A DNA stretch of 64,000 nt from Riptortus pedestris (Eukaryota > Arthropoda > Insecta > Hemiptera > Alydidae): assembly GCA_019009955.1 (NCBI GenBank), contig CM032228.1, positions 125,882,501 through 125,946,500 of the forward strand, given 5' to 3'. Position 1 is the first letter of the stretch. Every line of letters starts with the position of its first letter. The translations under genes were made by a program, and so were the position numbers. The notes under the pieces are model-generated. The model saw nothing but the letters and a program-made list of their open reading frames with translations, ran no database searches and was not told where the DNA came from. Of this stretch, positions 35,442 to 47,316 are shown in pieces.

Positions 35442-37436
35442 ATGGAAAAAAAAATTACTTCCGTGGAGGAATTTTGGTCTATCTTCAATGAGGATAGCAT
35501 CCTGCCTGAAGAAATAGATATTCTCGAGATTGATTCTGATGATTCCGAAGCTGGTCCCGATTTTATACCAAACAATGAAGAACATCATTCAGATATTGAG
35601 GAGGAAGGTATAAATGCGATTCGGGAAACAGAAGTTAGAACACAGAAGAAAAAGATAAATTCAAAAAGAAAAAGGGAATCTGTTGAAAATATTGATCAAC
35701 AAACATCACTCAACGGAGAGGAAATTTATGGTACCAATGGATTCCCTTGGAAAACTACTAGAAGTCAAACTTCTAAGAAGGTAGCAGGGAAAAATATTAT
35801 TCACATATCACCTGGTCCTACAGAACTTGCTCGACAATGTTCTGAACCTATAGACTGTTTTAATTTGTTTTTCTCGGAACAACTTTGGAATACAATTTTG
35901 ACTAACACAAATGAAGAAATTGATAGACAAAAAACTGCATATAAAGATACACTGAAATTTACAGTATCACAAACATCAATGGAAGAACTAAAGGCCTTAG
36001 TTGGCCTCTTAATTTTAGCTGCTTCTCTCCAAAATAATCACCTGTCAGCTAAAATGCTATTTGACTAATCATACTGTGGAAATAGGTATGTTGCAACTAT
36101 GTCTAAGGAGAGGTTCAATTTCTTAGTGAACTGTCTTAGATTCGACTGTAAATCAAACCGCCACGAAAGGCAAACGCTAAACAAATTTGCGCCCGTATCC
36201 GAAATATGGAATTATCTTATTGATAATTGTCGCAAATATTATTAGCCTGGAAGTTATGTAACAATTGATGAGCAATTAGTCTCTTTTCGAGGGCGCTGCC
36301 CTTTCAGAATGTACATACCTTCTAAGCCAGATAAATACGGCATAAAGATAATACTGATGTGCGACAATGCAACTAAATATATGATTGATGCAGTGCCTTA
36401 TTTGGGAAAGGGGACAGTTCCAAATAATCAACTTGCATCCGAATATTTCGTGAAACTACTTGCCGATACTATAAAAAATTCCAATCGGAATATTACTATG
36501 GATAACTGGTTCTCAGGTGTACGTCTCTTCCAGTCGCTACTCAAAGATTACAAGTTGACAGCAATAGGTACAACAAAAAAAAATAAAAGAGAATTCCCTA
36601 AGGAATTCGTGGACATAAAATATAATGGAAGGGTTGCTGGATCCTCATTATATTTGTTTCATGAGGATATGGTTGCTTTGTCTTATAAACCCAAGCCAGA
36701 CAAACTTGTCCTACTTTTGTCATCTGCTCACGATTACGCTTCTGATAGCAGTGGAAATCAGCTACCTCAGATTGTAAAAGATTATAACATGTCAAAGGGA
36801 GCTGTAGATTGTTTCGATCAAATGTGCCACAGAATTAACTGTGGAAGAAAAACAAGAAGATGGCCCTTATGTACATTTTATAACATGTTAAACATTGCAA
36901 GCGTCAACTCTTACGTCATATTCTCACACAACGCACTAAGAAATGACCCCAATAGCAAGCCTTTATCCAGGTTGGATTTCATGCTGGCTCTCCATCAACA
37001 ACTTGTAAAAGATTGGCAAATGCATCGGATGACGATCACTACTCTGCCAAGACATCTTCGGCCCATCATTAATAGCATTCTCAAGCCAGGAAAACCGTCA
37101 ACGGATGATTCAAGTGGCGCCTCGGCATTTGGGGTATCACCAAGCACTTCTGGAAAGGAACTGACAAAAGGGCCACGTAAAAATTGTGCATTCTGTTCTT
37201 ACAAATTAAAGAGGCACACTGCCACTTATTGTATTAAATGTCACCAACCCATCGGTGGTCATCACCAAATAAAATTTTGTATAGATTGTGGAAAAGCAAA
37301 AAATATTTTATTTTATATTTTAAAATATATTATTTCTTTCAAATACATATGTGTTTTTTGTTGTAAAATATACCCTAGGTGTCAAATGTACGTATGGTTA
37401 GTATACATGTATAAAATTTTATGGTTAGTATTCTAG
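35442..37436 (+). pseudogene. piggyBac transposase with two in-frame stops
   Basis: One reading frame runs from ATG 35442 to TAG 37434-37436 (665 codons including stops). It is interrupted by TAA at 36066-36068 and TAG at 36243-36245 without any frame shift. An acidic N-terminus (EEIDILEIDSDDSE) precedes the DDE-type core. The DDD triad of the family is at D276 (in VTIDEQL), D354 (in TMDNWF) and D456 (in GAVDCFDQM). A C-terminal Cys-rich domain (CAFC, CIKC, CIDC with HH) follows. The longest downstream piece, opening at 36309, lacks D276, so neither piece has a full active site. The enzyme would cut and paste at TTAA. The C-terminus reads on past the Cys domain into the right TIR, so the usual stop may also be lost. 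Close to insect IFP2-type piggyBacs. Confidence 0.92.
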
Positions 37437-37438
37437 GG
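37423..37438. repeat. Right terminal inverted repeat of piggyBac
   Basis: GGTTAGTATTCTAGGG. The transposase frame ends inside it. Confidence 0.95.
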
Positions 37439-38256
37439 TTAAGCTAAGTGAATATTTGCTTAGTTCGTGACTTTTTGTTTCGAATGGTTGAATGGTATTA
37501 TAATTATTATCTGAACTATTTACATCGTTTGAGATCAAAATATTTGTAATTTAGGATTCTATTTCAATTTGTAACGATATTATAATGAAATTCTCAATCG
37601 TAATTGCAGTAATGTCAACATTATAAACTGAGCGTGTTCAGCTAGGGCATGGAATGTAAGAACCAATTTCTGGTCTCATCGGTAAATGTTGATACTGTAA
37701 CTGACTTCTTCTAAAATGTGTACTACTGTATTTGGATCATAATTTGACTTTGAAACTATAGTTTCTGATTTATGACTAGGGATATCCTGAAAACAAGAAA
37801 AATTTTAAATAGTACAAACAATATTTCGTTTGTTTCAATAAATTAAATCTACTAATAACTATGTATATAGTAGATACCCGTATTCGTAGCTGTCAACTTT
37901 ATTTGATTGAAACATTGCACAACTTGGAGCGCCGCAAGAGGATTTAGCAGGTTTTCGTTGAGTAGATTTGCAGATGGGTACACGGCTTTTCTAGCTCATT
38001 GAATATCGACCTTATTCCTTATCGAATAAGGTGGGTAATCGTCTAAACTTTAGGATCAGCTAAAAAGGAAAATTGACAAAAAAAATGGATTTATCCGGTT
38101 AATGAATTAGGCCAACGATTTGTAAATTGTAATTTATTCTGTTTCAAATAAATATTTTAATATGGTATCGTCAAAATATTTTATTTTTAAAGGTTCTGTA
38201 GTTTTATTAATAGTTTTCATTTTTAATTTTTAGAAATAAGTCCTTATTTATTATAT

Positions 38257-38480
38257 GGCTCAGGTAGCCATGTGAATTAAAACGTAGGCCTTCATTTTAC
38301 ATGGTAAACCTAGAGTGGCGAGTTCGATTCCCGCCTGGGTGATAGGAATTTATTTAGTGACGAAATCATTAAATAAAATCGTTAGCCCCACCCAGGCAAG
38401 AAAACGGTGGTGACCTGTAAATAACCCGTCCCAATTAGCCATAGTTGCGAAAAGTGGACGATAATAAATAAAAGTATAAT
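38257..38480 (+). repeat. tRNA-derived SINE, full length
   Basis: A class II tRNA-like head (GGTAGCCATGTGAATTAAAA, B box AGTTCGATTCC at 38321) is followed by a constant body with GTAAATAACCCGTCCCAATT and a tail GGACGATAATAAATAAAAG. The head would carry the RNA polymerase III promoter; a LINE would supply the enzymes. Confidence 0.85.
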
Positions 38481-40330
38481 ATAGTTATTTATTGCAGTTT
38501 TTACTCCTTGCAGCTCAGCAGATGGTAATGTAAATTGCTGAAAGCACTAAGCGTTTCATACATATATAGTAAGGAACCATAAAAGTGTGTCTCCTATTAG
38601 AGAAAAAAACGGTTAAGACCTTTTTGTTTGTCATGGAAAGCTCTATAAATTCTAAACCTAAGAAGTTATATGAAATTTTTTGTCCAATGCTTTAAAACGG
38701 ATATATACACGGGAATCACTTTAAAATGAAATCAATAAATGAAGTGCAGATAAAATTTATTTATTTCATTTAATAGGAATACATGGAAGATATGTGGTGC
38801 CCACATCAGAATTTTGGTCTGATCATTGGTTCTCCTGATCGCGGCTACATTGATAATGTTTACGGGTAACTTCCATTTTTCTTGCTCACAATATGGTGGT
38901 ATTTAAATTCTGTGTTGTTAATGAAAGGACATTAGCATTGCTGTATCTACCATTAGTGCAGGTCACCTCAAAACCCTGAAATTCGAATTTATTGATTAAT
39001 ATTCAGTTGATGGGTTTCTCAAGTGGAGTAAACTATTAAGCAACGCAGGAAAATCTTGAGAAATATGGGAGCCTTTTCACTTTTCAAAATCAATTAATTT
39101 AAAACACTCATCGTATTTATGCTTTTAAGAAGAGTATGGACAATGTATAAGAGCCTAAAGCAATTATATAATTGCATAATCGAAGTAAATTACGTTTCGA
39201 GGTCACACCATTGTTACAAAAAAGTTAAAGCATCTATTGAAAAATGAAGTTATTGCAGATTATGGACTTATCAATATTCCATTACAAATTACTAATTAAT
39301 TAATGACATATATTTGTACATATTTTTAACGAGTATTCACTATATACACCATATGTAGACACGCATTGTCATCCGGTAACTCTCTCATCTAGCCAATGCG
39401 TGCTTACTGATTTTAGCTAGGGTGTTCATCATCTAATAAAGTGGGAATAACCCTTGACCCAAAGTTATCCTAGAGCATTTAGAATAACACCATAAAACAT
39501 ATGACTAATATAAGCTTATGATGATTTAAATGCATTTCTCATCAATGAAACTATGAAATGTCTTGTAATAATAATGAAGAATGTGAGTTCGGTTAACAGA
39601 CCCTAAGTGGTTAGAAGAAAGCGAAAAACCCATAAAAAAAAACCATACCTGCTTTAAATAAACAGATTTTCTAATTACTGGAATTTTAAAGAAATTGCAA
39701 TCTCATATTCTATATATCTCCTATAGACACTCTGTGAACACAAAATTTGAAATTTAAGTTCTTCAAGTGATGTATAATGATATAATAATAATTTAAACTT
39801 AGAATCGGTTGAAAAAGAATGGGGTTTACCGAAAGCTGAAAGCTTAAATATACAAATATTAACATTCATATACAAAGACAGGGAAAAAAAACTATTGAGG
39901 ATTATTAATTTATCGACTAATTTCATTTTACGACTAAGCCATAATTAAGTAAGTACATTATACACTGAGGCTACACCAGGCACTACTTGCGAAAGTAACA
40001 TCACATTTGGACGAACCATGGAGTGAAAACATTATGACATCCCACATATTTACTGACCGAAGCAAAAACAAAAAAAAATGTATTTAAACATAATCATACA
40101 TGTAATATGCCATGTGGCAAAGGGACATGTATTCAAATAAACAACACCTCATAGAGTTACTATGTGGAGAAAAAAAAAAGCCAGAAACCATAAAATTTTC
40201 CATTTATCCTTCCACATTCAATCGGGATCTGGGCTTTGATTTTGGCCATTCAAAAACTCAATCGTTAGTTTGGTACAAAACATTTAAATATCCAGTTCCA
40301 TATCAAGATATCCATTTAGTTAATTATTAC
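38481..40330. other. No recognised gene
   Basis: AT-rich. The plus-strand frame at 40112-40333 and minus-strand frame at 39675-39926 show no domain. Confidence 0.5.
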
Positions 40331-40333
40331 TGA

Positions 40334-40505
40334 AGGCTAAAAAATAAAAATGCTGTTATTATTCAAGATAAAGAAAACATGTCGTATGTGGTTTATACGA
40401 CGCATAATAAAGTAAATATTTCGAATTTTTGAGATACCCTCCGCTAACCCCCCCCCTACCACTGATCCGATTTCAGCCATTAAAGAACTTGAACTTTAGT
40501 TTTGT
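40334..40505 (+). repeat. HINE internal fragment
   Basis: GCTGTTATTATTCAAGATAA through GATCCGATTTCAGCCATTAA, truncated at both ends. Confidence 0.55.
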
Positions 40506-40742
40506 TTGTTTGTTTTCATAGGGTTTAATGGTGAAAAACTACCAGGTTATCATCGCCCTGTAATATCTATAATTCACATTTTGGTATCCTCATCCATATC
40601 GCCATTTTAACAATATAAACGAGGATACAAAAAATTGTACTTTAAATTTCTTTGTATAAACTCGTATTTTTTACAAATTAAACAATTTATCGAGTACTTT
40701 CGGGTCATCTCCAAGGACCACTTCTATATAATTTGAAATATT

Positions 40743-41520
40743 TCATTTGTTTCTAATATCTGTATAATTATGGCATTCCATTAATATGTGGTAGATAGTC
40801 AGGTCTGTGTTACACTTCTCACAAATCGGGGGTTGATCTTTTGTCATAAGATAACCATGCGTAAATGTTCTTTGGCCTGTTCGGAGTCTTCCTAATACAA
40901 CTTCATCTCTTCTGTTGTCTCTTGTCGAATATTTCCATGGACGGATGGTGGTTTTAATAATTTTAAGTTTATTGTTCTGGGTTTCGTTCCACATGTGTTG
41001 CCAGTTTTTATCAATTTCTTCTTTGAGTGGTTGATAGAGTTCTGCAGATGTAATTGTTGTTGGGGTGATGGAGTCGAGGTGGTGGGCTTCTCTGGCTGCT
41101 ATATCTTTTTCGTTTCCATCTATTCCCACGTGGCTTGGAATCCACATGAAGTAGACGACCCTTTTTAGCTCTCGGAGCATTTGTATTTGATTATGTATTT
41201 TTTTTACTATTGGGTTGTTTGTGAATACATCTTTAATACTCAATAGGGCACTCCACGAGTCAGTGCAGATCAGGAATTTTTCTTGAGTCGAGTGTTTGCA
41301 AATTCAGTCATATAAAGCGAATTGAATTGCGAAGAGTTCGGCGGAATAGATGCTGGTTAATTTGTTGAGTTTGAATTTTTAGCAGGCATTTTCTTCATAG
41401 TAGGCGCAGGAGGAAGACTCGGCAATTTTCGACCCATCAGTGTATATGATCTTTGGGTGTTGGTATTTTTCTATTTTATTAATGAAAGCTTCCTGTATTT
41501 TCCAATAGTAATCTCTTACT
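40743..41520 (-). pseudogene. Jockey-clade LINE: RNase H domain and zinc-knuckle C-terminus
   Basis: The minus-strand frame from about 41520 encodes YTDGS, SAELFA, CTDSWSAL and WIPSHVGIDGNE, which together hold the D-E-D-D residues of RNase H. A tail RLRTGQRTFTHGYL then PICEKCNTDLTIYHILMEC follows, typical of the end of ORF2 in Jockey-like elements. TAA at 41381-41379 and TGA at 41306-41304 lie in the same frame, so this copy is dead. Everything upstream (endonuclease, reverse transcriptase) is missing, as in a 5'-truncated LINE. Confidence 0.85.
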
Positions 41521-41521
41521 T

Positions 41522-41737
<216 letters not shown>

Positions 41738-41739
41738 TG

Positions 41740-43240
41740 AGAGCGGAGATTTCGCAAATACTGCCTGTACTCAGGAGCTGTTACTTTTTGAACAAGGTGC
41801 AAGGAGAATAGGCCAGAGGGTTTAAATCAGACGAACCTCAGAGTTTTATATATGTACATCAAATACCCATCGATCTTACAATTTAAATGACAAAAATTCA
41901 TTCGAAACTATGGAGGTCTGGTTAGCTGTGAGCTAATGACGGTTATGAACCTGGAGAAAGCGGTAGATTTCGCACGGCTTGGAATGGAACTCAGATATAA
42001 TCTCTCTTTTTATTTTGCATTTCCCTAGTAATACGGAGCCAATGTAAACTTGAATTGAAATTGAGCCAGGAATAACCTATATTTTATTTCGTCTAACTGC
42101 ATTCTTGTTATTAAACCAATTATCTTCAATTTTTCTTTAAGCATTCAGTTTTTTCAGCTTCTCTTAGTTCAGTGTAAATCCTTCTCATTGTGATCTTGAC
42201 ATAATGTTCACACGTAAGCCAGAAATTTTTCATCATTGGCCGCTTCCATTTTTAAAGAGAGAAAGGGAAGAGGAAACTACGTGATTACTGACCTGACCTT
42301 GCATTTGTATTCATAAACAGTAACATATGACACAGATCAAAAGTTGATCTCACTTAAACACCTTCGTGTTGCATCCGTTTTATTTTATTAATTGGTTTTG
42401 TTAAGAGTCTCTTCACGTTGAATAATTAGCCAACTTCAATAGCCGTTTAAATATTAGACAATTAATTTTGCCAGCTGAAATCCCATTTCGCTTATCAAGT
42501 TATCAATTAAAATTAAATTCCTTGAAGGACAAACACAATAAGTGGGTGGCATTACCAACAAGGAAAGCTAATTTGTATCATTTCAGTAAACAAATATATG
42601 AAATTGCTTTAAAAAAGGAAATAAACAAGAGTATAATTAAAATATAGAGTTCAAATCATCGTGCATTTACTTTTATGATTCAAATAGACGAAGCACACCA
42701 TATTATATATTACTGTATTTAATTAATTATATTAAATAAATAAAAAAATTAAATGAGTTGGACCCGATTCCAAGTACCATTTTCGCCAATGCACTCCTAA
42801 CTATGCTACAACCAACATCCACACGTACCTAAACATCAGTACGGCGCACCTACACGCCAACATCAGATCACCCGACCCCCAACATACGCGCACACACACC
42901 CGCACTAATCACACCCGTGTGCACTCCATGTCAGACACACCCACGCTCTGTTTCGTGCTTCAATTATAAACTGAAACCAAAAGTAATTTAAGTTAAGGAA
43001 GTAAACAAATAAAATATCTGCTTCTACATAGACCTCCTCCCCTTCCCGGAACTGAACGTTAATAACTTTTCTCTTTTTCAGTTCAGGTTCAAGGCGCTTG
43101 TCAGTGGTCAACGAACTTAAAATAGTAACTTTTGGTTTAAGATTTTGCTGCAGGTTGATTTACTGACACTAATGTACGGAAAAATAACTATTTTTTACAA
43201 ATGAATCAATAAAAACCAAATCAAGTTAAGTCCCTTTTAT
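41740..43240. other. No recognised gene
   Basis: Mixed AT-rich sequence. A CA-rich, GC-richer patch at about 42800-42930 is low-complexity. Confidence 0.5.
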
Positions 43241-43405
43241 CAAGCTATAGACTGATTGATCTCACCAGCTGTTTTTCGAAACTCTTAGAAAGAATGATTA
43301 ACAAACGACTAGTGAACTGAATTTATTCCTAATCGTCAATTTGTCATTAAGGCTAATCGTTCATCCATAGACCTTTATGTAAAATTGGAAAGTGATGTAT
43401 TAAAT

Positions 43406-43555
43406 TAGTTATTAACGTCCACGTTTTGCAACTAAGGCTAATTGGAACGGGTTATGTACATGTTACCAACATCTCCTAGAGTGGGACTAAAGATTTTATT
43501 TAAGAACTCGCCACTCTATTTTTACTATTTGAGATTAAGGTCAGCGCTTTATGTA
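43406..43555 (-). repeat. tRNA-derived SINE, head eroded, inside LINE
   Basis: ACGTCCACGTTTTGCAAC, then the GGACTAAAGATTTTATTTAA body; the tRNA-like head is mostly lost at the high end. Confidence 0.7.
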
Positions 43556-44033
43556 ATGTATGAAATGGTTTCTAATAACAACAAAAATTATATTAGCCGT
43601 TTCCTTTGATATTGAAAATGCCTGAAAAGAAAGAAAGAAAAGAATAATATTATTTCAACTAACTGCATGGAATATTCAAGGTATATTACACGCATTAATA
43701 TTGTTTTACTGTACAGTAAAACATTCAGGGTCGAACAAGAATTATCTCTCTCTCTGAATCATAGGCCCAAAAAAATGGTGTTCCACAGGGAAGTGTCTTG
43801 AGCACCACTCTAATCAATATTGCAACCAATGCTGACAGAGACTATATTTCCTCTGAAGTACATAATTGCCTTTTTGTTGATCGCTTATTCATATATTACG
43901 TTTCAAGCTATCATGACTCTATAGTTAAAAAATAATATTCACAATAAATAATCTAGAGAAGTAGAATACAGAAACAGGCTTCCTATATTCTACTGACAAA
44001 ACTATAACTATTTTTTCTACAATTATATATTAT

Positions 44034-44819
44034 TACTAGATAACCCGGCAAACGTTGTTTTGCCTTATAAATTATTTCTAGTTTCTAGATAAATTCTAGT
44101 GTAGACAAAAAGTAACTTACTTATTATAAGTGTGTAAGTATGTGGTATATGCGTGAAATAGGCATGGAGCGCTATGAACGATAAGGGAATATAAAAATAA
44201 CAAACGCCAAACAATATTATTTTTAAGTTATTATAGTTTATTTCTTAAAATTACATATCACATATTAATTACGACAGTAACACTAACAAACAACATCAAT
44301 CTTTTAATGCTATAGCATGAACAATATTTTTTGTAAGCCCATCTTTAGCGAGCAAAAACAAACTGGATGGTTTACCCACTCGAGAGCATGCAATTGCCAG
44401 TGTAAAAAACATGGTGTACTCAAATCTAAGCCACTACTCTTATTTGCCATAAACTAAGGGAAATTTTAATCGAAGTACAGTTAAAAACACTATAATTGAT
44501 CAGTTATCGAGCGGGATGATAATGATTAAATTACTAAAATGGCTATAAAAAAATAAGGGTTGGTGATAAAAAAAAGTAAAAATTTAGGGTTGTATGTATT
44601 TTTGCCACTTTATAAAAAAATAAAAACAAAAAAGTTCGTCCAAAAATTTTAAAAAAAAATGTTAAGGGTGAACAACCCTTATCAATTAGGGGTATGAAAA
44701 ATAGATAGTAGCCGATTCTCAGACCTACTGAATGCGCATATAAAATTTGGTAAAAATCGGTAAAGCCGTTTCGGAGGAGTACGCTAACTAACATTGTGAC
44801 ATGGAAATTTTATATATTA
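44034..44819 (+). mobile_element. ACTAG..CCCGGC element, non-tandem type
   Basis: Begins ACTAGATAACCCGGCAAACG and ends AAGCCGTTTCGGAGGAGTAC..AAATTTTATATATTAGA. The start and the AGCCGTTT near the end match the plan of tandem-unit copies A-F, but the body is different and there are no 298-bp units. A minus-strand frame at 44543-44794 is A-rich and not a gene. This type of repeat is common in arthropods; I cannot name its class. Confidence 0.55.
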
Positions 44820-45008
44820 GATTTATTGACGTTCACTTTTGCTAGTATGTCTAATCGGGACGGGTTATATACAAGTTACCACTCTTTTCTAGCCAGGGTG
44901 GAAGGAAGGATATTATTTAATGAGTTCGTCACTGAGTAAATTTCTATTGCCCAGGCGGTAATCAAACACGCCACTCTAGGGGTACTATGTGAGTTTAAGG
45001 TCAATATT
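44820..45008 (-). repeat. tRNA-derived SINE inside LINE
   Basis: Abuts the end of the ACTAG-type element; contains GGGACGGGTTATATACAAGT and the Leu-like head with AATCAAACACGCCACTCTAG. Confidence 0.75.
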
Positions 45009-45700
45009 TACTATTATTTACTTTAAAAACGTATAAAAGCACGTTCACTGTATTTACGTTTGAATAACTTACCTGAAACGAATTCAATAATATTTTTAGG
45101 TTTAATATTTGATAAAAGAATGATGTTGGCATCTTGTTTTTAATGTTTTCACGAAAAATTCTCTCATACTTTTAAAAGTTGTTTGTAATTCTAAGGGAGA
45201 AATTAATGCTCATGTTATGATGGTATATCGCTCCTACATAAGATCCCCTCTAAAGTATGGAAGCTTGGTATTATCTGGAACTAAAGAATGTGCTTGATAC
45301 CATTTAGAATGAAGGCTTCAGGTTAGTATCAGATGCATTTCGATCAGCCCCAAGTGTCTTCCTATATGCCGGTACTGGAGAACTTTTTTAGATACTCGAT
45401 TAATATACTAACTTACTGACTGAATACAATGACCAAAAAACAACTTCACCTCATCTTTAATATTTCCTAAACAACCCCTACAAGAATTCATAAGACGAAA
45501 ACCAAGATTTCACGATACAGTTTAGACTCATACACTACCAAATGTTGTTGTTCTTGTATATACACTACCAAATGTGAATAAACATAATCAACTCAGAACT
45601 CCTCCATGGCTGCTGAAAATACCACGACTCAACTTACAACTTAAACAATTTAAAAAGACAAACCCACTCTTTTCTCAACATTATGCAAAATCTCCCCGGC

Positions 45701-46500
45701 ACATATCAAATGATTCATTATCCAATCACTCAACGAAATAATGTGATAAAACTATTTCCAAGGATTATCTAGTTTGAGATGAAGTCGAAAGTAATTAGCT
45801 GGCTATGTTACCTGCCGTAGCGCATTTAAATAAAACTGGTTCCTCGTGGAAATTTATTAAGGTTATTCCAAGATGACTCCCGTTCCTAGGAGTAGTAGAA
45901 AGCTATAATATAGCGCATGATGAAAAATTCATTGCCTAAATAAATATTATAAAATATCACAATTTACTTGAGCCATTCTTGTGGAACACTAATAAATTCC
46001 ATTTTGTGAGCGAAAGCTTGAAATCAGAATTAAAAAATTCATAAATTCAAGTAGCGTATTAGGACTGGAAAATACATTTTCAGCACAATGTGCCCTTTAC
46101 GTCTTTCTCATGAAATCTAAGATAAGAATAATATTGACGTCGAAGTAAGCCCCCACTTCTGAGCGTGGAAGCGATGTTTTAAATAAAGGACATATTAGCA
46201 ATATCTATTCCCTTAACTCATATGCAAAACATTTTTTACTTCTATTTAGGAATGTTCATAGAACACGAATAATGTGTCTATAAGCCGGAAGTAAAAACTT
46301 CTACATTTATAAATCTGAATAACGTTTTATGATCAAAATTGCTATTCTAATCACAATATATTTCAAATCAAAGTAATCCCTTCCCTCCCACCTAGTTGTC
46401 AACTCGATTTCTCATATATACTAAGTTGTGCCTGGAATAGTAGACTCAAATGTTAAAATCCATAGGAAGCCTCTGACCCATTTTTGAGTGATCTAGTAAT
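45701..46500. other. No recognised gene
   Basis: AT-rich sequence without domain-bearing frames. Confidence 0.5.
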
Positions 46501-46519
46501 TCAATAAAATGCATTAAAT

Positions 46520-46844
46520 TTGCAATATTGCTTCTATACACTTTTTCGATCCGACTTATAATAACGAAGATATTTTTCGAAACTCCTCCCCTTTAACCCC
46601 CTTCCTCCTCAGTTCATCCGTTAACGAACTTGATCTTTATTTTTACTAAAACTAACTTATATCGAGCTTGGTAACGATAAAATAATAATGCGGCCACTAG
46701 AGCGGTAACAAGCAAATATATATAGAACATTTTTAACGGACGTCATCTCGAAAGGTAGAGTCGATGGACATATGAAAAATCTTTCGAAGATCGCTTCATG
46801 AGTACGCCCTCTATAGCTGATTTTCCTTGAGGGAAATCTACTAA
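46520..46844 (+). mobile_element. HINE, 5'-truncated, with no TA expansion
   Basis: Internal boxes from CTATACACTTTTTCGATCCG to the end TTTTCCTTGAGGGAAATCTACTAA. Only CAAATATATATAG stands where other copies have long (TA)n. Confidence 0.65.
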
Positions 46845-47316
46845 TAGGTAAATTTTATGCGAATAGATATGTTCCTACCTTGCTGGACATTTATTTGGAA
46901 AGCTATTTTGAATAAATCGGAAGTGAGGCCTCGACGTGCCTCCCCTCCACATAAGCTGGGGTTAATAAACTTCTGAGCAGGCAAGTTCTACAAAATTACT
47001 TTTGGTTTCAATCATTAATTTAGAGTTTTTATATTAATACAGAATAAAGTTTTATAAGTTTTCATGTCGCCATTACAATTTCTAATTTAACAACATATCT
47101 TTTGCTTTAGAGCTATTTGTAAGAGATGACACTTCTGAGGTAAGATCTAAAAATTGCTTCATTAAGAAGTGAGTTGTGGGAAGGACTATTATTTTAGAAT
47201 ATAAATGAGGACTAATTTCGGCTGTGAGAACTGTGGAAGGTTACAATGCTCGTCAACAGCAACAAGTGTTCTCTGCATTCTCTACAGCTTTAGTAAATGG
47301 TCTTCTAAAGAAAAAA

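Larger units (their letters stand above)
35089..37442 (+). mobile_element. piggyBac element, near complete (2346 bp between TTAA duplications)
   Basis: TTAA at 35089-35092 and 37439-37442 flank an element whose ends are CCCTAGAATACTAACC and the exact inverse GGTTAGTATTCTAGGG. Length is close to that of canonical piggyBac. The 5' leader holds three copies of a TTTACGTATAGTTA-like motif, which may be transposase-binding sites. The single gene inside carries two nonsense codons, so this copy should not make a full transposase; the intact ends could still be mobilised in trans. Confidence 0.93.
43240..45700 (+). pseudogene. Jockey-clade LINE ORF2 reverse transcriptase, broken by three insertions
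   Basis: Three plus-strand blocks keep the family order. At 43240-43400, a YRLIDLTSCFSKLLERMINK segment matches reverse transcriptase motif 2a. At 43740-44030, NGVPQGSVLS is followed by FVD in place of the usual FVDD catalytic pair (second Asp is Arg). At 45070-45700, the thumb/connection part (FRLVSDAFRSAP) ends the copy. Stops and shifts occur throughout. A SINE, an ACTAG-type element and a second SINE separate the blocks. Confidence 0.7.

Noticed and set aside
36309..37436. Intact domesticated piggyBac protein starting at 36309
   Set aside because: The frame starts after the first catalytic Asp (D276), the methionine aligns inside the normal core, and perfect TIRs with TTAA show a mobile copy with nonsense codons.
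38257..38345. Functional tRNA-Leu or tRNA-Ser gene
   Set aside because: The A and B box-like sequence is always followed by the same non-tRNA body and occurs in nine or more diverged copies; acceptor arms do not pair. It is a SINE head.
44543..44794. Phe-rich minus-strand protein
   Set aside because: Arises from A-rich sequence within the ACTAG-type repeat.
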